This document shows positions 16,031 to 24,717 of a stretch of 64,000 bases of DNA, one piece after another (positions within the stretch are counted from its first letter, which is position 1; each line of letters begins with the position of its first letter). The position numbers were made by a program, and so were the translations under genes. This DNA comes from Mycobacterium gordonae (lineage in GTDB: Bacteria; Actinomycetota; Actinomycetes; Mycobacteriales; Mycobacteriaceae). The stretch lies in NCBI RefSeq assembly GCF_017086405.1, contig NZ_CP070973.1, positions 1,240,001-1,304,000 of the forward strand, given 5' to 3'. The notes beneath the pieces were generated by a model, which did no database searches, was not told where the DNA came from, and saw only the letters and a program-made list of their open reading frames with translations.

Positions 16031-16181
16031 CGGCCCGTCTCACTTGCGCGGCCGGTGCTAATTCCCGCACCGGGCTGCCCATCGTCAGTCGGAGACGGAT
16101 TCTGCCGCGGTCGGCCCAGCTGCCCCATGCCGGACCGAACCCGAAGAACCAGACCGTTGACGAGTAATAGGGTAATAACGG

Positions 16182-18149
16182 CTAGCCCACGCAAAACTCG
16201 TGCGTCGTCGCCTGGAAAGGTTCGAGCCTGCCGTAGGTGTCGCGGGCCACCCCGTGATGCACGATGCGGTAGTGTCCGGGCGCCGCATCGGCCGGAATGT
16301 CCCACCGTAGCCGCACCCGCGAGCCGCTGCGCCCTTCGCGCTCCCACCGAAAGGTGGTCGACCAGTCGCCGTCGTCGGCGACTCGTACCCAGTCCTTACC
16401 GCGGAGGTGGACCACCTCGAGAAAGGTCCGGTTGCGGTGGACGTCGTTGCTGGGGTAGGCGCTGACGAACACGGCCTCGACCGAGTCGCCCGGACGGTAT
16501 GTCGCGTCCGGCTCGGCGACGATCGCGCCGAAGGACCCGGTGTCGGCGGGAGCCCCCCGCAGCCAGCTGCGGGGCTTGTGCGGCCGGGGGCGGGCCGTGG
16601 GCGTCATCGGGCGGCCGTCGCGCATGGCCTCGGCGAGTCCGGCGACGGTCTGCATCAGCGCCGGCAGCTCCCATCGGCCGAACAGGGTGCTGCCGCCTTC
16701 GTAACGCTGTTCCAGGTATTCCTCGGGCGTGGTCACGTAGTGGATGTAGGCGTTGCTATAGCCCACGCAGAGCACATCATCGAGGTCGGCGCCGACGATC
16801 GACGCCACTGTGCGACGTAGTCGAAGACCCGAGACAATCGTTGGCTCGCCGGGAATGCCGATCAGATAGAGCCGTCCGACTCGCAGCAGCTGGACGGGAA
16901 CGACCTCCTGAATGAAAGGCTGCAGCCGGTTCACCAGGTGTGCCGGAATGACCAACCCCTTGGGCTGCTGTGCCGAACGCAGCTTGCCGGCCACGCGGTA
17001 TATGCCACGGGATAGCCTGTCCCAGAACGGGTTTCGTCCCTGGCCTTGCCGGAACCCGGGAAAGCCTTCGCCCTCGTCGGTCCCGGCGAACATCGCCGCG
17101 GCGATCATGGGTCGCCCGGTACGGCGCAGTTGACCGTCGGGGGTGTACTGTCCGCTGACCTCCACGGCACTGAGATCGACGTAGGTGAGCCTGGACTCGA
17201 CGCCGGTGCCGATTGGGGTGCCCCTGTCGAGTTGTCCGAACGCATCCTCGAACTGGGAGAGGCCGATCTGACGGGTGTTCTCCAATTCGTCGGCTTCCCG
17301 GGACGGGCCGTATCCGATCGGCCCGCCGACGTGCGGACTGATGTCGCCCGGGTTGGTCTGCGCGAAGGCCGCGATGAATTCGGGTTGGCCGGCGAGGTAG
17401 TCCGCACCGCAATGGGTGCGCTCCCAGTGATAGGCGGCGAAACCCTTGTTGTCTCCGGAGATGAGCAGGTTGCGGTTGGTCATGCTGGTGCCGTGGGTGG
17501 CGAAGAAATGTATTGTGCCCACGGTCTTTTCGCCGCGATCGATCTGAATCAGGGTGGTGTGCGGGTCGATGCGGTCAGGGAAGTGCTGCCGGTCGGAAAC
17601 CGGGTTGCGATCGAAGGCGGCCGGTGAGCGGTTGACGCTCGCCCCGTGCAACTCGCCGTGCGACACCGCCACCTGTGCGGGTGCCAGATCGTCGTGGGCA
17701 AAGCGCACCGATTCGACGATGCCGTCCACGATCGCCGCAAAGGTTGCCGGGCGGAACCCACTGGTGGACAGGTTGTACAGCAGGTGTCCGCAATAACCGC
17801 CGGGTCCGGAGTGGGTGTGTGTGGTGGTGATCAGCGTGTTCTGTGCGGTGTAGGTATCGCCGTATGACCTCGCCAACTGGCGCAGCACCTCGTCGGTCAC
17901 GTTCTGCATCGGCAGCGGCAGCTCGGCGACCACCAGCAGGACCCGGGCGCCTCCCGGTGTGGCCTCGGCGAAGACGAATGCGCGCGACCGCAACCGTAGG
18001 TGGATACCAGCGGTGAGTTGGCCCGTCTTGCCGTACCCGAGCATGCCGCATTCGGCGGCCTCGCCGGTGATATCCGAGATGCCTCTCCCAACCGAAAGCC
18101 CCACCGACAGTCCCACCGCAAGCGTTGCCTCGTCCGTCACGCTCAACAC
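16182..18149 (-). CDS. Neutral/alkaline ceramidase
   Basis: A 655-residue ceramidase hydrolysing N-acyl-sphingosine, of the Rv0669c type. Zinc-site and active-site signatures are visible: TTHTHSGPGGYCGHLLYN, IHFFATHGTSMTNRN and QTNPGDISPHV, whose Ser is the likely nucleophile. The C-terminal beta domain (GDSVEAVFVSAYPSND...WDIPADAAPGHYRIVHHG) is complete. The N-terminus has a small repeat, VGLSVGLSVGRG, ahead of the conserved SVGRGISDITGEAAECG, so the true start may lie 12-16 residues downstream of 18149. No clear signal peptide. It is divergent from endonuclease IV with only 44 bases between. Confidence 0.92.
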   Translation of the reverse strand: MLSVTDEATLAVGLSVGLSVGRGISDITGEAAECGMLGYGKTGQLTAGIHLRLRSRAFVFAEATPGGARVLLVVAELPLPMQNVTDEVLRQLARSYGDTYTAQNTLITTTHTHSGPGGYCGHLLYNLSTSGFRPATFAAIVDGIVESVRFAHDDLAPAQVAVSHGELHGASVNRSPAAFDRNPVSDRQHFPDRIDPHTTLIQIDRGEKTVGTIHFFATHGTSMTNRNLLISGDNKGFAAYHWERTHCGADYLAGQPEFIAAFAQTNPGDISPHVGGPIGYGPSREADELENTRQIGLSQFEDAFGQLDRGTPIGTGVESRLTYVDLSAVEVSGQYTPDGQLRRTGRPMIAAAMFAGTDEGEGFPGFRQGQGRNPFWDRLSRGIYRVAGKLRSAQQPKGLVIPAHLVNRLQPFIQEVVPVQLLRVGRLYLIGIPGEPTIVSGLRLRRTVASIVGADLDDVLCVGYSNAYIHYVTTPEEYLEQRYEGGSTLFGRWELPALMQTVAGLAEAMRDGRPMTPTARPRPHKPRSWLRGAPADTGSFGAIVAEPDATYRPGDSVEAVFVSAYPSNDVHRNRTFLEVVHLRGKDWVRVADDGDWSTTFRWEREGRSGSRVRLRWDIPADAAPGHYRIVHHGVARDTYGRLEPFQATTHEFCVG

Positions 18150-18181
18150 CTTATGCTTCGCTCCCCGCGCGACGGCCTCAC

Positions 18182-18193
18182 TAGACTGGGCAA
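18182..18193 (+). promoter_or_regulatory. -10 element, leaderless start of endonuclease IV
   Basis: TAGACT (18182-18187) lies 6 bases before the GTG start at 18194, and no ribosome binding site is present. This spacing predicts a leaderless mRNA. Confidence 0.55.
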
Positions 18194-18949
18194 GTGCTCA
18201 TCGGTTCGCATGTTCGCCAGGACGACCCCCTTGCCGCAGCCGAGGCAGACGGTGCCGACGTGGTGCAGTTCTTTCTCGGCAACCCACAGAGCTGGAAGAA
18301 ACCGAAGCCGCGCGATGACGCCGAGGCGCTGAAAAGCTCGAGCGTGCCGCTGTACGTGCACGCTCCGTATCTGATCAATGTCGCGTCGGCCAACAACCGA
18401 ATCCGCATTCCGTCCCGCAAGATCTTGCAAGACACCTGTGACGCGGCTGCGGCGATCGATGCCACCGCAGTGATCGTGCATGGCGGTCATGCCGACGACA
18501 ACGACATGGAGGCCGGCTTCGAACGCTGGGTCAAAGCGCTGGACTACCTGGAAACCGACATGCAGATCTACCTGGAGAACACCGCGGGTGGCGACCACGC
18601 GATGGCTCGGTACTTCGACACCATCGGCAGGTTGTGGGACCACATCGGCGACAAGGGAATTGGTTTCTGTCTGGACACCTGTCACGCCTGGGCGGCCGGC
18701 GAGGCGCTGATCGACGCGGTCGACCGCATCAAGGCACTGACGGGCCGCATCGACCTGGTGCACTGCAACGACTCCAGAGACGCGGCCGGATCCGGGGCAG
18801 ACCGGCACGCCAACTTCGGCACCGGCCAGATCGACCCCGGGTTGCTTGTCGCGGTCGTCAGGGCCGCGGACGCCCCGGTCATCTGTGAGACCGCCGACGA
18901 GGGCCGCAAGGACGACATCGCTTTCCTGCGTGACAACGCCATCGATTGA
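18194..18949 (+). CDS. nfo: Endonuclease IV (AP endonuclease)
   Basis: A 251-residue AP endonuclease for base-excision repair, cutting 5' to abasic sites. The TIM-barrel metal ligands appear in order: [26 protein letters not shown] (Glu), [12 protein letters not shown] (Asp, His) and [27 protein letters not shown] (His, Asp, His), then VICETA. Length matches the mycobacterial enzyme (end, Rv0670). GTG at 18194 is the only reasonable start and directly follows a -10 element. It is convergent with a TetR gene 15 bases downstream. lpqP, the next M. tuberculosis gene, is missing. Confidence 0.95.
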   Translation: MLIGSHVRQDDPLAAAEADGADVVQFFLGNPQSWKKPKPRDDAEALKSSSVPLYVHAPYLINVASANNRIRIPSRKILQDTCDAAAAIDATAVIVHGGHADDNDMEAGFERWVKALDYLETDMQIYLENTAGGDHAMARYFDTIGRLWDHIGDKGIGFCLDTCHAWAAGEALIDAVDRIKALTGRIDLVHCNDSRDAAGSGADRHANFGTGQIDPGLLVAVVRAADAPVICETADEGRKDDIAFLRDNAID

Positions 18950-18964
18950 CGCACCCGAAGTCCG

Positions 18965-19630
18965 CTAGCCGGTGACGCGCTGCTCCAACAGATCCGCCAC
19001 ATCGATCCCACCGATCTGGAGCGACTGGCTGCACAACTCGCGTGCGTCGTCGGCGGCTACGCCGAACATCCGCAGCAGGTCTTGGGTGACCTGATCGGCG
19101 GTCTGGGCGGCGTCGCGCTCAGGCTCGGTCTGCACCAGCTGTCCCAGTCCGAGCAAAGCCCCGGCCGCGACCGCCATGGCCAGTTTGGGATCGGCCACCT
19201 GAAATCTCCCGGACTCGGCCGCCGCTTCGATATCACGCCTGGCGCGCGGCGCCAGGCCCCGTTCTTCGGTGATCAGTTCCGGGCCGTGATTGAGGACCAT
19301 CCGACTCTCCGGCCGCCGGAACATGCGTCCGGTTACCCGGAAACTGAAGGCGAACCTCTCGGCGGGATCCTCGATGGATGCGGTCAACGCGTCGAGCAGG
19401 GCGCCGTGCGCGTCGAGAGCCTCGTCTATCGCGGCGTCGAACAGCTGGTCCCTGGTCTCGAAATGGTTGTAGAAGGAGCCCACACCTACGTCGGCGGCCT
19501 GGCAGATGTCCTGGATCGGCACATGAGGAGTGCCGGCGGCGATGAAGCCCTGGGCGGCCGTGATCAGCGCCGCGCGGGTGCGCCGCTTGCGCCGTTCGAT
19601 GCGATTGGGTGGTTTGACGACGGGGTCCAA
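18965..19630 (-). CDS. TetR-family repressor next to a decayed MFS transporter
   Basis: A 221-residue TetR protein with the helix-turn-helix AALITAAQGFIAAGTPHVPIQDICQAADVGVGSFYNHFETRDQLF and an intact ligand domain. The start given is TTG at 19630; a basic stretch IERRKRRTR follows, and no better start lies between. It faces an MFS transporter remnant across a gap that contains a 54-bp perfect palindrome, the usual layout of a drug-efflux repressor and its target. The regulator is intact while the transporter is broken, so it may now control only itself or distant genes. Confidence 0.88.
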   Translation of the reverse strand: MDPVVKPPNRIERRKRRTRAALITAAQGFIAAGTPHVPIQDICQAADVGVGSFYNHFETRDQLFDAAIDEALDAHGALLDALTASIEDPAERFAFSFRVTGRMFRRPESRMVLNHGPELITEERGLAPRARRDIEAAAESGRFQVADPKLAMAVAAGALLGLGQLVQTEPERDAAQTADQVTQDLLRMFGVAADDARELCSQSLQIGGIDVADLLEQRVTG

Positions 19631-19706
19631 CGTGGCCGCTCCGGAGATCGGGAATGTTCGGGCCCCGAGCCTACCTGATTTCTGAAGAAATATTCATTAA
19701 ATCTTG

Positions 19707-19760
19707 ACCGCCTCATACCTTGTTGGTGAAGATATCTTCACCAACAAGGTATGAGGCGGT
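19707..19760. promoter_or_regulatory. 54-bp perfect palindrome, TetR operator candidate
   Basis: Two 27-base arms meet with no spacer at the centre GAT|ATC (19731-19736). The core TTGGTGAAGATATCTTCACC is contained in CCTTGTTGGTGAAG and its complement, and the symmetry extends outward through CCGCCTCATA to 19707 and 19760. It ends 4 bases before the ATG of the MFS remnant and begins 76 bases from the TetR start. It is much longer than a normal TetR operator. Confidence 0.75.
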
Positions 19761-19764
19761 TGTC

Positions 19765-20600
19765 ATGGCACGCGAAAATGTAGAACGCAGCGTTTTACGC
19801 AGTGATCCCCGAAGTGTGGCTCTGGCTTGCTGCGGCGCCCTTGTCGTCGTCATGTCGGCCGTTGCCGGCGTCAACGTTGCGCTACCCGACATCACGCTCC
19901 ACGAAGGGGCCGGCGCCACCGATCTGACCTGGATCGCCGATGCGCCCACGGTTGCACTCGCGGCGCTGGTGCTGCCGGCCGGAGCCATCGGTGACGAGGC
20001 GGGTCACTGCCGCACGCTGGCCGTCAGCAGTTGATCTTCGGCTTGGCCAACGCGCTGGCGGCAGCGGCCGGCTCGCCGCACCTGGTCATGATCGCCCGGG
20101 TGATCATGGGCTTCGGTGCGGCACTCGTGATGCCCAGCGCCATGTCGACGATCACCGCTGTGGCGCGTGCCGATCGCAATGTCCGCACGGTCGGCATCTG
20201 GGTCGGATTCGCCAGCGCGGGATCGATCATGGGATTGCTGCTGAGCGGTGTCCTGCTCGAGCACTACTCGTGGCGCTCCACATTCATCGGCACCACCGCC
20301 CTGGCGGGGGTTTGCCTCGTCGTCACGCTCATCGTCGTGCCCGACACCAGACGCGCCGAGCAACCCGCCCCGGACTTCCCTGGCGCCGGATTGAGCGCCC
20401 TGGGTGTCGGCGCGCTGGTGTACGGCCTCATCGAGGGTGCGGACCGCGGCTGGACCCACCCCGCCGTGCTCGCCGCTCTGATCCGCGCCGCGGCGGCGAT
20501 CACCGTCTTCGTGTTCCATTGACTCCGCGCACCGGCCGATGCGGGACTCCTGCCTGGCGATCGACCGCGCTCACGTGTGCCGCGGCCGCCGGCGTCCACG
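19765..20600 (+). pseudogene. Broken DHA2-type MFS efflux transporter
   Basis: From ATG at 19765 the frame encodes the first two membrane segments (ALACCGALVVVMSAVAGVNVALPDITL, APTVALAALVLPAGAIGD) and stops at 20034. The continuation LIFGLANALAAAAGSPHLVMIARVIMGFGAAL is in another frame (from about 20031) and runs to 20522. A further fragment, ALTCAAAA, typical of the next transmembrane region, is in a third frame near 20570. At least two frameshifts and loss of the C-terminal half (about 250 residues of a normal protein of about 500) indicate a pseudogene. It lies beside a TetR gene, as drug-efflux MFS genes often do. A sequencing error could explain one shift but not the missing half. Confidence 0.85.
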
Positions 20601-20615
20601 CGCCCGTTACACCTC

Positions 20616-20643
20616 TTGTGCGGTTGTAGGGAAAATGTAACAT
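20616..20643 (+). promoter_or_regulatory. fadE8 promoter, near-leaderless
   Basis: TTGTGC (20616-20621), a 16-base spacer and TAACAT (20638-20643) end 7 bases before the fadE8 ATG. No Shine-Dalgarno is seen, so the mRNA is probably leaderless. Confidence 0.5.
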
Positions 20644-20650
20644 TGGCGAC

Positions 20651-22279
20651 ATGCCAGATACGCATGTCGTGACCAACCAGGTGCCGCCGCTGGAGAATCA
20701 CAACCCGGCCTCCTCGCCCGTTCTCATCGAGGCCCTGATCCGCGAGGGTGGGCAGTGGGGACTGGATGAGGTGACCGAGCTCGGGGCTCTCTCGGGTGGT
20801 CGCGAGGCGCAACGTTGGGGCGAGCTGGCCGACCGCAACCGGCCCGTGCTGCACACCCATGACCGGGTCGGGCACCGCGTCGACGAAGTGGAGTACGACC
20901 CGGCGTACCACGAACTGATGCGCACCGCGATCGCGCACGGCCTGCACGCGGCCCCCTGGGCCGACGACCGGCCGGGGGCCCACGTGGTGCGGGCCGCCAA
21001 GACGTCCGTCTGGACGGTCGAGGCGGGTCACATCTGTCCGATCTCGATGACCTACGCCGTGGTGCCGGCGCTGCGATTCAATCCCGAACTGGCTGCCGTG
21101 TACGAACCGCTGCTCACCAGCCGCGAGTACGACCCGGAGCTGAAGCTGGCCGCCACGAAGCGCGGCATCACCGCGGGCATGTCGATGACCGAGAAACAGG
21201 GCGGCTCCGACGTGCGGGCCGGCACCACGCAGGCGTTGCCCAACGGCGACGGCACCTACAGCCTGCGCGGTCACAAGTGGTTCACGTCGGCGCCGATGTG
21301 CGACATCTTCCTGGTACTCGCCCAGGCGCCGGGCGGCTTGTCTTGCTTCATGTTGCCGCGCATCCTGCCCGACGGCTCCCGCAACCGGATGTTTCTGCAA
21401 CGGCTCAAGGACAAACTCGGTAACCACGCCAACGCATCCAGTGAGGTCGAATACGACGACGCCACCGCGTGGCTGGTCGGCGAGGAGGGCCGTGGCGTCC
21501 CGACCATCATCGAGATGGTCAACCTCACCCGCCTGGACTGCACGCTGGGCAGCGCCACCAGCATGCGCACCGGACTCACCCGCGCCACGTATCACGCCCA
21601 ACACCGAAAGGCGTTCGGTGCCTACCTGATTGATCAGCCCCTGATGCGCAATGTGCTGGCCGACCTGGCGGTCGAGGCCGAGGCCGCCACCATGGTGGCG
21701 ATGCGGATGGCCGGAGCCACCGACAAAGCCGCCCGGGGCGACGAGCGGGAGGCGCTGCTGCGCCGCATCGGCCTGGCGGCCAGCAAATACTGGGTGTGCA
21801 AGCGCTCCACGCCGCATGCGGCCGAGGCGCTGGAATGCCTGGGCGGCAACGGTTACGTCGAGGACTCCGGCATGCCGCGGCTCTACCGGGAGGCCCCACT
21901 GATGGGCATCTGGGAGGGTTCGGGCAATGTCAGCGCGCTGGATACGTTGCGCGCCATGGCAACTCGGCCCGAGTCCGTCGAGGTGCTGTTCGACGAACTG
22001 GCCCAGACCGCGGGCCAGGACGCCAGGCAGGACGCCCACGTCGAGCGGCTGCGCGAGCAGCTGGCCGATCTGGACACGATCGCATACCGGGCCCGCAAGG
22101 TGGCCGAGGACATCTGCCTGGCGCTGCAGGGATCGCTGTTGGTCCGCCACGGCCACCCGGCGGTCGCCGAAGCCTTCCTGGCCACTCGGCTGGACGGGCA
22201 GTGGGGCGGGGCGTTCGGCACCATGCCGAGCGGTCTGGACCTGGCGCCGATCATCGAGCGTGCGCTGGTCAAAGGATGA
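20651..22279 (+). CDS. fadE8: AidB-like acyl-CoA dehydrogenase FadE8
   Basis: A 542-residue flavoprotein of the acyl-CoA dehydrogenase superfamily, AidB branch. Family features: GITAGMSMTEKQGGSDVRAGTT (flavin and substrate loop), HKWFTSAPMCD, the middle beta domain to about residue 290, and the C-terminal helical domain with ALECLGGNGYVEDSGMPRLYREAPLMGIWEGSGNV. The extra length over standard FadE proteins (about 390 residues) is the AidB C-terminal extension. It is first of four coupled genes (fadE8-echA4-paaX-like-echA5), suggesting a shared acyl-CoA or aromatic-acid degradation role. AidB proteins can also bind DNA, so an assigned beta-oxidation role is inference. Confidence 0.93.
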   Translation: MPDTHVVTNQVPPLENHNPASSPVLIEALIREGGQWGLDEVTELGALSGGREAQRWGELADRNRPVLHTHDRVGHRVDEVEYDPAYHELMRTAIAHGLHAAPWADDRPGAHVVRAAKTSVWTVEAGHICPISMTYAVVPALRFNPELAAVYEPLLTSREYDPELKLAATKRGITAGMSMTEKQGGSDVRAGTTQALPNGDGTYSLRGHKWFTSAPMCDIFLVLAQAPGGLSCFMLPRILPDGSRNRMFLQRLKDKLGNHANASSEVEYDDATAWLVGEEGRGVPTIIEMVNLTRLDCTLGSATSMRTGLTRATYHAQHRKAFGAYLIDQPLMRNVLADLAVEAEAATMVAMRMAGATDKAARGDEREALLRRIGLAASKYWVCKRSTPHAAEALECLGGNGYVEDSGMPRLYREAPLMGIWEGSGNVSALDTLRAMATRPESVEVLFDELAQTAGQDARQDAHVERLREQLADLDTIAYRARKVAEDICLALQGSLLVRHGHPAVAEAFLATRLDGQWGGAFGTMPSGLDLAPIIERALVKG

Positions 22280-23214
22280 CCCACGCGATCAGACCGGTCG
22301 ATTTCGACAACCTGAAGACGATGACCTACGAGGTCACCGACCGGGTTGCGCGCATCACCTTCAACCGGCCCGAGAAGGGCAATGCGATCGTCGCCGACAC
22401 CCCGCTGGAGCTCGCGGCCCTGGTCGAGCGTGCCGACCTGGACCCCAATGTCCACGTCATTCTGGTTTCTGGCCGCGGCGAGGGGTTCTGCGCGGGTTTC
22501 GACCTGTCCGCCTACGCCGACCGGACCGGGTCGGCGGGCCAGGAAGGCGGATACCACGGCACGGTGCTGGACGGGAAGACGCAGGCGGTCAACCACCTGC
22601 CGAACCAGCCGTGGGACCCGATGATCGACTACCAGATGATGAGCCGATTCGTGCGCGGCTTCTCCAGCCTGATGCACGCCGACAAGCCGACGGTGGTGAA
22701 GATTCACGGCTACTGCGTGGCCGGTGGCACCGACATCGCGCTGCATGCCGATCAGGTGATCGCCGCCGCCGACGCGAAGATCGGCTACCCGCCGACCCGG
22801 GTGTGGGGTGTCCCGGCCGCGGGTCTGTGGGCGCACCGGTTAGGTGACCAGCGCGCCAAGCGGCTGTTGCTCACCGGTGACTGCATCACCGGCGCACAGG
22901 CCGCCGAGTGGGGCCTGGCCGTCGAGGCGCCCGATCCCGCCGATCTCGACGCCCGCACCGAGCGGTTGGTGGCAAGGATCGCCGCGTTGCCGGTCAACCA
23001 GTTGATCATGATCAAGCTCGCGCTCAATGCCCCGTTGCTGCAGCAGGGAGTCGCCACCAGCCGCATGGTCAGCACGGTCTTCGACGGAGTGGCCCGGCAC
23101 ACAGCGGAGGGGCACGCATTTGTCGCCGACGCGGTCGAGCACGGTTTCCGCGAAGCGGTCAAGCACCGCGACGAACCGTTCGGCGATCACGGCCGGCGAG
23201 CCTCCCAGGTGTAA
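22276..23214 (+). CDS. echA4: Enoyl-CoA hydratase/isomerase family protein EchA4
   Basis: A 312-residue crotonase-fold protein starting at ATG 22276, which overlaps the fadE8 stop (ATGA), so it is translationally coupled. Crotonase signatures are present: ITFNRPEKGNAI, the first oxyanion-hole loop GRGEGFCAGFDLSAY, and the second KIHGYCVAGGTDIALHADQVIAA. A longer than usual loop between them (SAGQEGGYHGTVLDG to WDPMIDYQMM, about residues 85-125) separates it from standard hydratases. Typical catalytic glutamates of the hydratase class are not obvious, so the reaction may differ. The PaaX-like regulator begins 5 bases downstream. Confidence 0.92.
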   Translation: MTHAIRPVDFDNLKTMTYEVTDRVARITFNRPEKGNAIVADTPLELAALVERADLDPNVHVILVSGRGEGFCAGFDLSAYADRTGSAGQEGGYHGTVLDGKTQAVNHLPNQPWDPMIDYQMMSRFVRGFSSLMHADKPTVVKIHGYCVAGGTDIALHADQVIAAADAKIGYPPTRVWGVPAAGLWAHRLGDQRAKRLLLTGDCITGAQAAEWGLAVEAPDPADLDARTERLVARIAALPVNQLIMIKLALNAPLLQQGVATSRMVSTVFDGVARHTAEGHAFVADAVEHGFREAVKHRDEPFGDHGRRASQV

Positions 23215-23218
23215 GGCA

Positions 23219-23953
23219 GTGCCCACGTCGTTGGCCCGCATGACCGCCCGGTCGGTGGTGCTCAGCGTATTGCTCGGGGCGCACCCGGCCTGGGCCACCG
23301 CCAGCGACTTGGTCCGGCTCACAACCGATTTCGGTATCAAGGAAGCCACGCTGCGGGTGGCGCTGACCCGCATGGTCGGTGCCGGTGATCTGATCCGCTC
23401 GGCCGACGGCTATCGGCTCTCCGACCGCTTGCTGGCCCGTCAACGCCGGCAGGATGAGGCGATGCGGCCGCGAACCCGGGCCTGGCGCGGGGACTGGCAC
23501 CTCGTCGTCGTCACTAGTGTCGGCACCGACCCCCGTACCCGTGCTTCTCTCCGAAACACCATGCACGACAAACGTTTCAGCGAATTGCGGGAAGGTGTCT
23601 GGATGCGCCCGGACAACCTCGACCTGCAGTTGGCGCCGGACGTTGCGGCCCGAGTGCGGGTGCTGTTGGCCCGTGACGACGCCCCGGCGGAACTGGCCGC
23701 GCAACTGTGGGACTTGGCCGGGTGGGCCGCCGAAGGCCACCGGTTGCTCGAGGAGATCGGTCAAGCGTCGGACATGCCCGGTCGTTTCGTGGTGGCAGCG
23801 GCCATGGTGCGCCACCTCAACTCCGATCCGATCCTGCCCGAGGAACTGCTGCCCGCGGACTGGCCGGGCGCGCGGTTGCGGGCGGCCTACCACGACTTCG
23901 CCACCGAACTGGCGGAACTGCGTGATACGACCCAACTTCAGGAGGCGACGTGA
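23219..23953 (+). CDS. PaaX-like transcriptional regulator
   Basis: A 244-residue protein matching the PaaX architecture: an N-terminal winged helix (SVVLSVLLGAHPAWATASDLVRLTTDFGIKEATLRVALTRMVGAGDLIRSADGYRLS) followed by the PaaX effector domain (WRGDWHLVVVTSVGTDPRTRASLRN, GVWMRPDNLD) and a C-terminal helical part. PaaX proteins repress phenylacetyl-CoA and related acyl-CoA genes and sense an acyl-CoA ligand. GTG at 23219 is chosen because it follows echA4 by 4 bases; a longer upstream frame overlaps echA4 and is unlikely. The stop overlaps the echA5 start (GTGA). Being inside the operon it may autoregulate. Confidence 0.88.
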   Translation: MPTSLARMTARSVVLSVLLGAHPAWATASDLVRLTTDFGIKEATLRVALTRMVGAGDLIRSADGYRLSDRLLARQRRQDEAMRPRTRAWRGDWHLVVVTSVGTDPRTRASLRNTMHDKRFSELREGVWMRPDNLDLQLAPDVAARVRVLLARDDAPAELAAQLWDLAGWAAEGHRLLEEIGQASDMPGRFVVAAAMVRHLNSDPILPEELLPADWPGARLRAAYHDFATELAELRDTTQLQEAT

Positions 23954-24717
23954 GCGATTTGGTGCGGGTGGAGCGTGACGGCCCGGTGACCACGGTGTGC
24001 ATCAACCGGCCCGAGGCCCGCAATGCGGTCAACGGCCCGACAGCGGCTGCGCTGCACACGGCGTTCGAGACGTTCGACCGCGACGACACCGCGTCGGTGG
24101 CGGTGTTGTGCGGCGAGGGCGGAACATTCTGTGCGGGAGCGGACTTGAAGGCATTCGGCACACCGCAAGCCAACTCCGTGCACCGGACCGGTCCCGGCCC
24201 GATGGGACCGTCGCGCATGATGCTGTCCAAGCCGGTGATCGCCGCGGTCGACGGTTACGCCGTGGCCGGCGGCCTGGAGCTGGCGTTGTGGTGCGATCTG
24301 CGAGTGGCCGAGGAGGACGCCGTCTTCGGCGTGTTCTGCCGGCGCTGGGGAGTGCCGCTCATCGACGGCGGAACCGTGCGGTTGCCACGCCTGATCGGGC
24401 ACAGCCGTGCGATGGACATGATTCTGACGGGTCGCGGGGTCAAGGCCGAAGAGGCGCTGGCGATCGGTCTGGCCAACCGGGTGGTGCCCAAAGGTCAAGG
24501 GCGCCAAGCTGCCCAGCAGCTGGCCGCCGAGCTGGCCGCATTGCCGCAGCAATGTCTGCGGTCGGACCGGCTGTCGGCGCTGCACCAGTGGGGCCTGCCG
24601 GAGTCCGCGGCGATGGACCTGGAGTTCGCCAGCATCTCCCGAGTGGCCGCCGAGGCGCTGGAGGGCGCCGGACGCTTCGCCGGCGGCGCGGGCCGGCACG
24701 GCGCACCGGCTACTTAA
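23950..24717 (+). CDS. echA5: Enoyl-CoA hydratase EchA5
   Basis: A 255-residue crotonase. Signatures: VCINRPEARNAVNG at the N-terminus, oxyanion loop CGEGGTFCAGADLKAF, and VDGYAVAGGLELALWCDLRVAEEDAVFGVFCRRWGVPLIDGGTVRLPRLIG. The Glu-rich segment after the second loop is consistent with hydratase function. GTG at 23950 overlaps the preceding TGA. The gene is last in the fadE8 operon, and its stop overlaps by three bases the stop of a convergent DUF3060 gene. In M. tuberculosis the next genes are mmpL5-mmpS5; they are absent here. Confidence 0.95.
   Translation: MSDLVRVERDGPVTTVCINRPEARNAVNGPTAAALHTAFETFDRDDTASVAVLCGEGGTFCAGADLKAFGTPQANSVHRTGPGPMGPSRMMLSKPVIAAVDGYAVAGGLELALWCDLRVAEEDAVFGVFCRRWGVPLIDGGTVRLPRLIGHSRAMDMILTGRGVKAEEALAIGLANRVVPKGQGRQAAQQLAAELAALPQQCLRSDRLSALHQWGLPESAAMDLEFASISRVAAEALEGAGRFAGGAGRHGAPAT

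Noticed and set aside
19720..20522. Two separate small membrane proteins instead of one broken transporter
   Set aside because: The two frames are consecutive parts of one DHA2-type MFS protein, joined across a frameshift; each alone is an incomplete fold.
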